Source: Dimorphilus gyrociliatus (lineage: Eukaryota; Annelida; Polychaeta; Dinophilidae). Taken from it: 30,716 bases of DNA. The stretch spans positions 33,320 through 64,035 of the forward strand of contig CAJFCJ010000132.1 in NCBI GenBank assembly GCA_904063045.1. The letters run 5' to 3'. Position numbers and translations under genes: made by a program. Positions within the stretch are counted from its first letter, which is position 1. Each line of letters starts with the position of its first letter. Below are positions 29,674 to 30,716 of this stretch, one piece after another. The notes under the pieces are model-generated. The model saw nothing but the letters and a program-made list of their open reading frames with translations. It made no database searches and had not been told where the DNA came from.

Positions 29674-30528
29674 TGGTTTGAAAAAGACGTAGTTCCTAAG
29701 TGGTTGTTACACCTATTCCTGATATTCGGCAGCTGTAGCCTTAAGATCAGGTATTGTACACAACACAAATCTATTCAGATCATATGTGACTTGAACATTA
29801 TTGTGAAAGATGCTAAATGCTCAAAGCAACTATTGGCCAAGTATAAGGAGTTTATATTCTCAGTGCAGCCCATAACCCATCAGATATGTGAAATCAGCTT
29901 AAAAGATATAATATATGGCAAATGTAACACTGAACAAAATCTATTCAAGGTAAAAGATAATCCTTTGGATAGCCAGAGTAATAATGAACAGAAAATATTT
30001 ATTCATTATTCTACAAATGGATGCAAATTCAGGAAAGTTGCTGCTCAATCAATAAGATTAAAGATTTCTAATAACCTGGAAGAACCTCAATTAGACATTG
30101 AAAGACTTTCAGAACTTTTGAAATTAGGTATCAAAGAAGATGTCGGAAAAAAGGGTGTACAGCTACAGCAAGTATTGGATTATATGACAAATAAGCTTGA
30201 TCAACATTCAGATCAACTAAATTATGCAAAACAAATTGGCATTGACCCTGCAGTAACTAAATCTAGAAGATATTTTATGGCTTGGACAAAGAAACCACTA
30301 CAAACTATTATCAATTTCCTTATTCCTGCAACAACAACTGGTGCAATTGGAATGATATTGTATTGGATAAAGATGAAAGGATTACATAAAAATGTAACAC
30401 AAAGAATACTAAACAGATTCAGAAAAACAAATGACATCAAATCCATTGAGGAAGGCCAACCCTTAAGAGTTGTCAGCAGCAGGAAAGGTCAAGTTATTAT
30501 TGCCAATGTTGAACCATCAGTGGAATGA
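29674..30528 (+). pseudogene. C-terminal, membrane-anchored part of a related envelope-like protein
   Basis: The frame is open from 29674 to a TGA at 30526-30528. There is no ATG at its left end, so the 5' part is missing. It has five or more cysteines in the first third, then a helical heptad-like stretch (about 30150-30230). A hydrophobic anchor follows (about 30295-30375, including FLIPATTTGAIGMILYW), and then a basic cytoplasmic tail of about 50 residues. Near its start C-x8-IICDL resembles the end of the minus-strand envelope-like ORF (C-x8-IVCDL), so the two are relatives. A polypurine tract follows at once. It belongs to another, plus-strand copy of a similar element. Confidence 0.6.
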
Positions 30529-30534
30529 TGCTTT

Positions 30535-30548
30535 AAGGAGAGGAGAAG
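30535..30548 (+). promoter_or_regulatory. Polypurine tract
   Basis: AAGGAGAGGAGAAG sits 7 nt after the envelope-like stop and directly before a TG start. This is the place where plus-strand DNA synthesis is primed in LTR elements. Confidence 0.65.
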
Positions 30549-30550
30549 TC

Positions 30551-30716
30551 TGTACACTTATGAACTATAGTTTATAGATATTTTATAAATGATACTTACT
30601 ATATGATAGAAGTGTTGAAGTAGATGTTGCCTCTAGAGTAGATGGTACAGAACTGCCAGAATCAACCCCTTTTATAGGCAAAGGATAAGATGTTACATAA
30701 CAAACATGTTGACAAC
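30551..30716 (+). repeat. Start of the 3' LTR of the plus-strand element
   Basis: It begins TGTACACTTATG after the polypurine tract. A TATA-like CTTTTATAGG lies at 30669-30678. The layout GAACTG followed by CTTTTATA, then CAAAG and TAAGATGTTAC, recalls LTR-like copies A and C, so they may be the same broader family. The end lies beyond the window. Confidence 0.55.

Noticed and set aside
20090-29700. A single inversion of one retroelement explaining both envelope fragments
   Set aside because: Both fragments contain the I-x-CDL region in diverged form, so they are two copies and not one copy split by inversion.
1-30716. CRISPR arrays, operons, rRNA or tRNA genes
   Set aside because: Spliced eukaryotic genes throughout; no regularly spaced repeats with unique spacers and no tRNA cloverleaf found by eye.

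Overview
This window is AT-rich nuclear DNA from an invertebrate metazoan. The evidence is the gene types: cadherin/EGF ectodomain, DEG/ENaC channel, LRR and GPCR pieces, UDP-glucuronosyltransferase, and a METTL27-like methyltransferase. Canonical GT-AG introns are very short, mostly 46-92 nt. The animal group cannot be fixed from sequence alone. A compact, AT-rich lineage such as rotifers, mites or a reduced spiralian would fit, but this is only a guess.

Left part (1-19,200). This is a gene-poor graveyard of broken genes and transposon relics. It holds orphan exons (64-1083), a mariner relic (about 1,725-2,620), and an LRR locus with upstream exons (2,666-3,830) ending in a Tc1 fragment. Next come an unidentified decayed coding stretch (minus, 4,026-4,465) and a broken EGF-cadherin-mucin-TM receptor (4,705-6,050). 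An open LRR gene built from seven 57-residue ribonuclease-inhibitor-type units follows (minus, 7,120-8,553), then a second LRR fragment cut by an LTR-like repeat (10,157-10,835). Beyond these are a Tc1 relic (about 11,950-12,170), an LRR/GPCR relic next to a DEG/ENaC relic (minus, 12,558-13,719), a possible C1q-like exon (14,591-14,784) and a UGT pseudogene cut by the same LTR-like repeat (minus, 15,358-16,146). The best ordinary host gene is the five-exon METTL27-like methyltransferase (16,920-17,866). It needs either a one-base correction or a 28-nt intron.

Right part (19,200-30,716). A Ty3/gypsy-type, envelope-bearing LTR retroelement lies on the minus strand. In transcription order it has a partial protease, reverse transcriptase, RNase H, integrase, a second and complete retropepsin, an envelope-like ORF, and an LTR-like stretch with TATA and AATAAA. 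Its pol gene is split exactly between RNase H and integrase by a 3.15 kb DNA transposon. That transposon encodes a C4HC3 (PHD/RING-like) finger, a FLYWCH finger and a MULE DDE transposase, and its ends are stacks of a 14-bp GGACAGTTGACCCC repeat. At the right edge, on the plus strand, lies the membrane-anchored C-terminal third of a related envelope, followed by a polypurine tract and an LTR start.

The most unusual point is the second retropepsin between integrase and envelope. Other notable points are the in-frame stops (TAA in that protease, TGA followed by CTA in env), the MULE inserted at a palindrome, and the modular LRR family with at least three loci in 7.5 kb. Several single-base frameshifts sit in or near short A runs, so real decay and sequencing error cannot be separated here.
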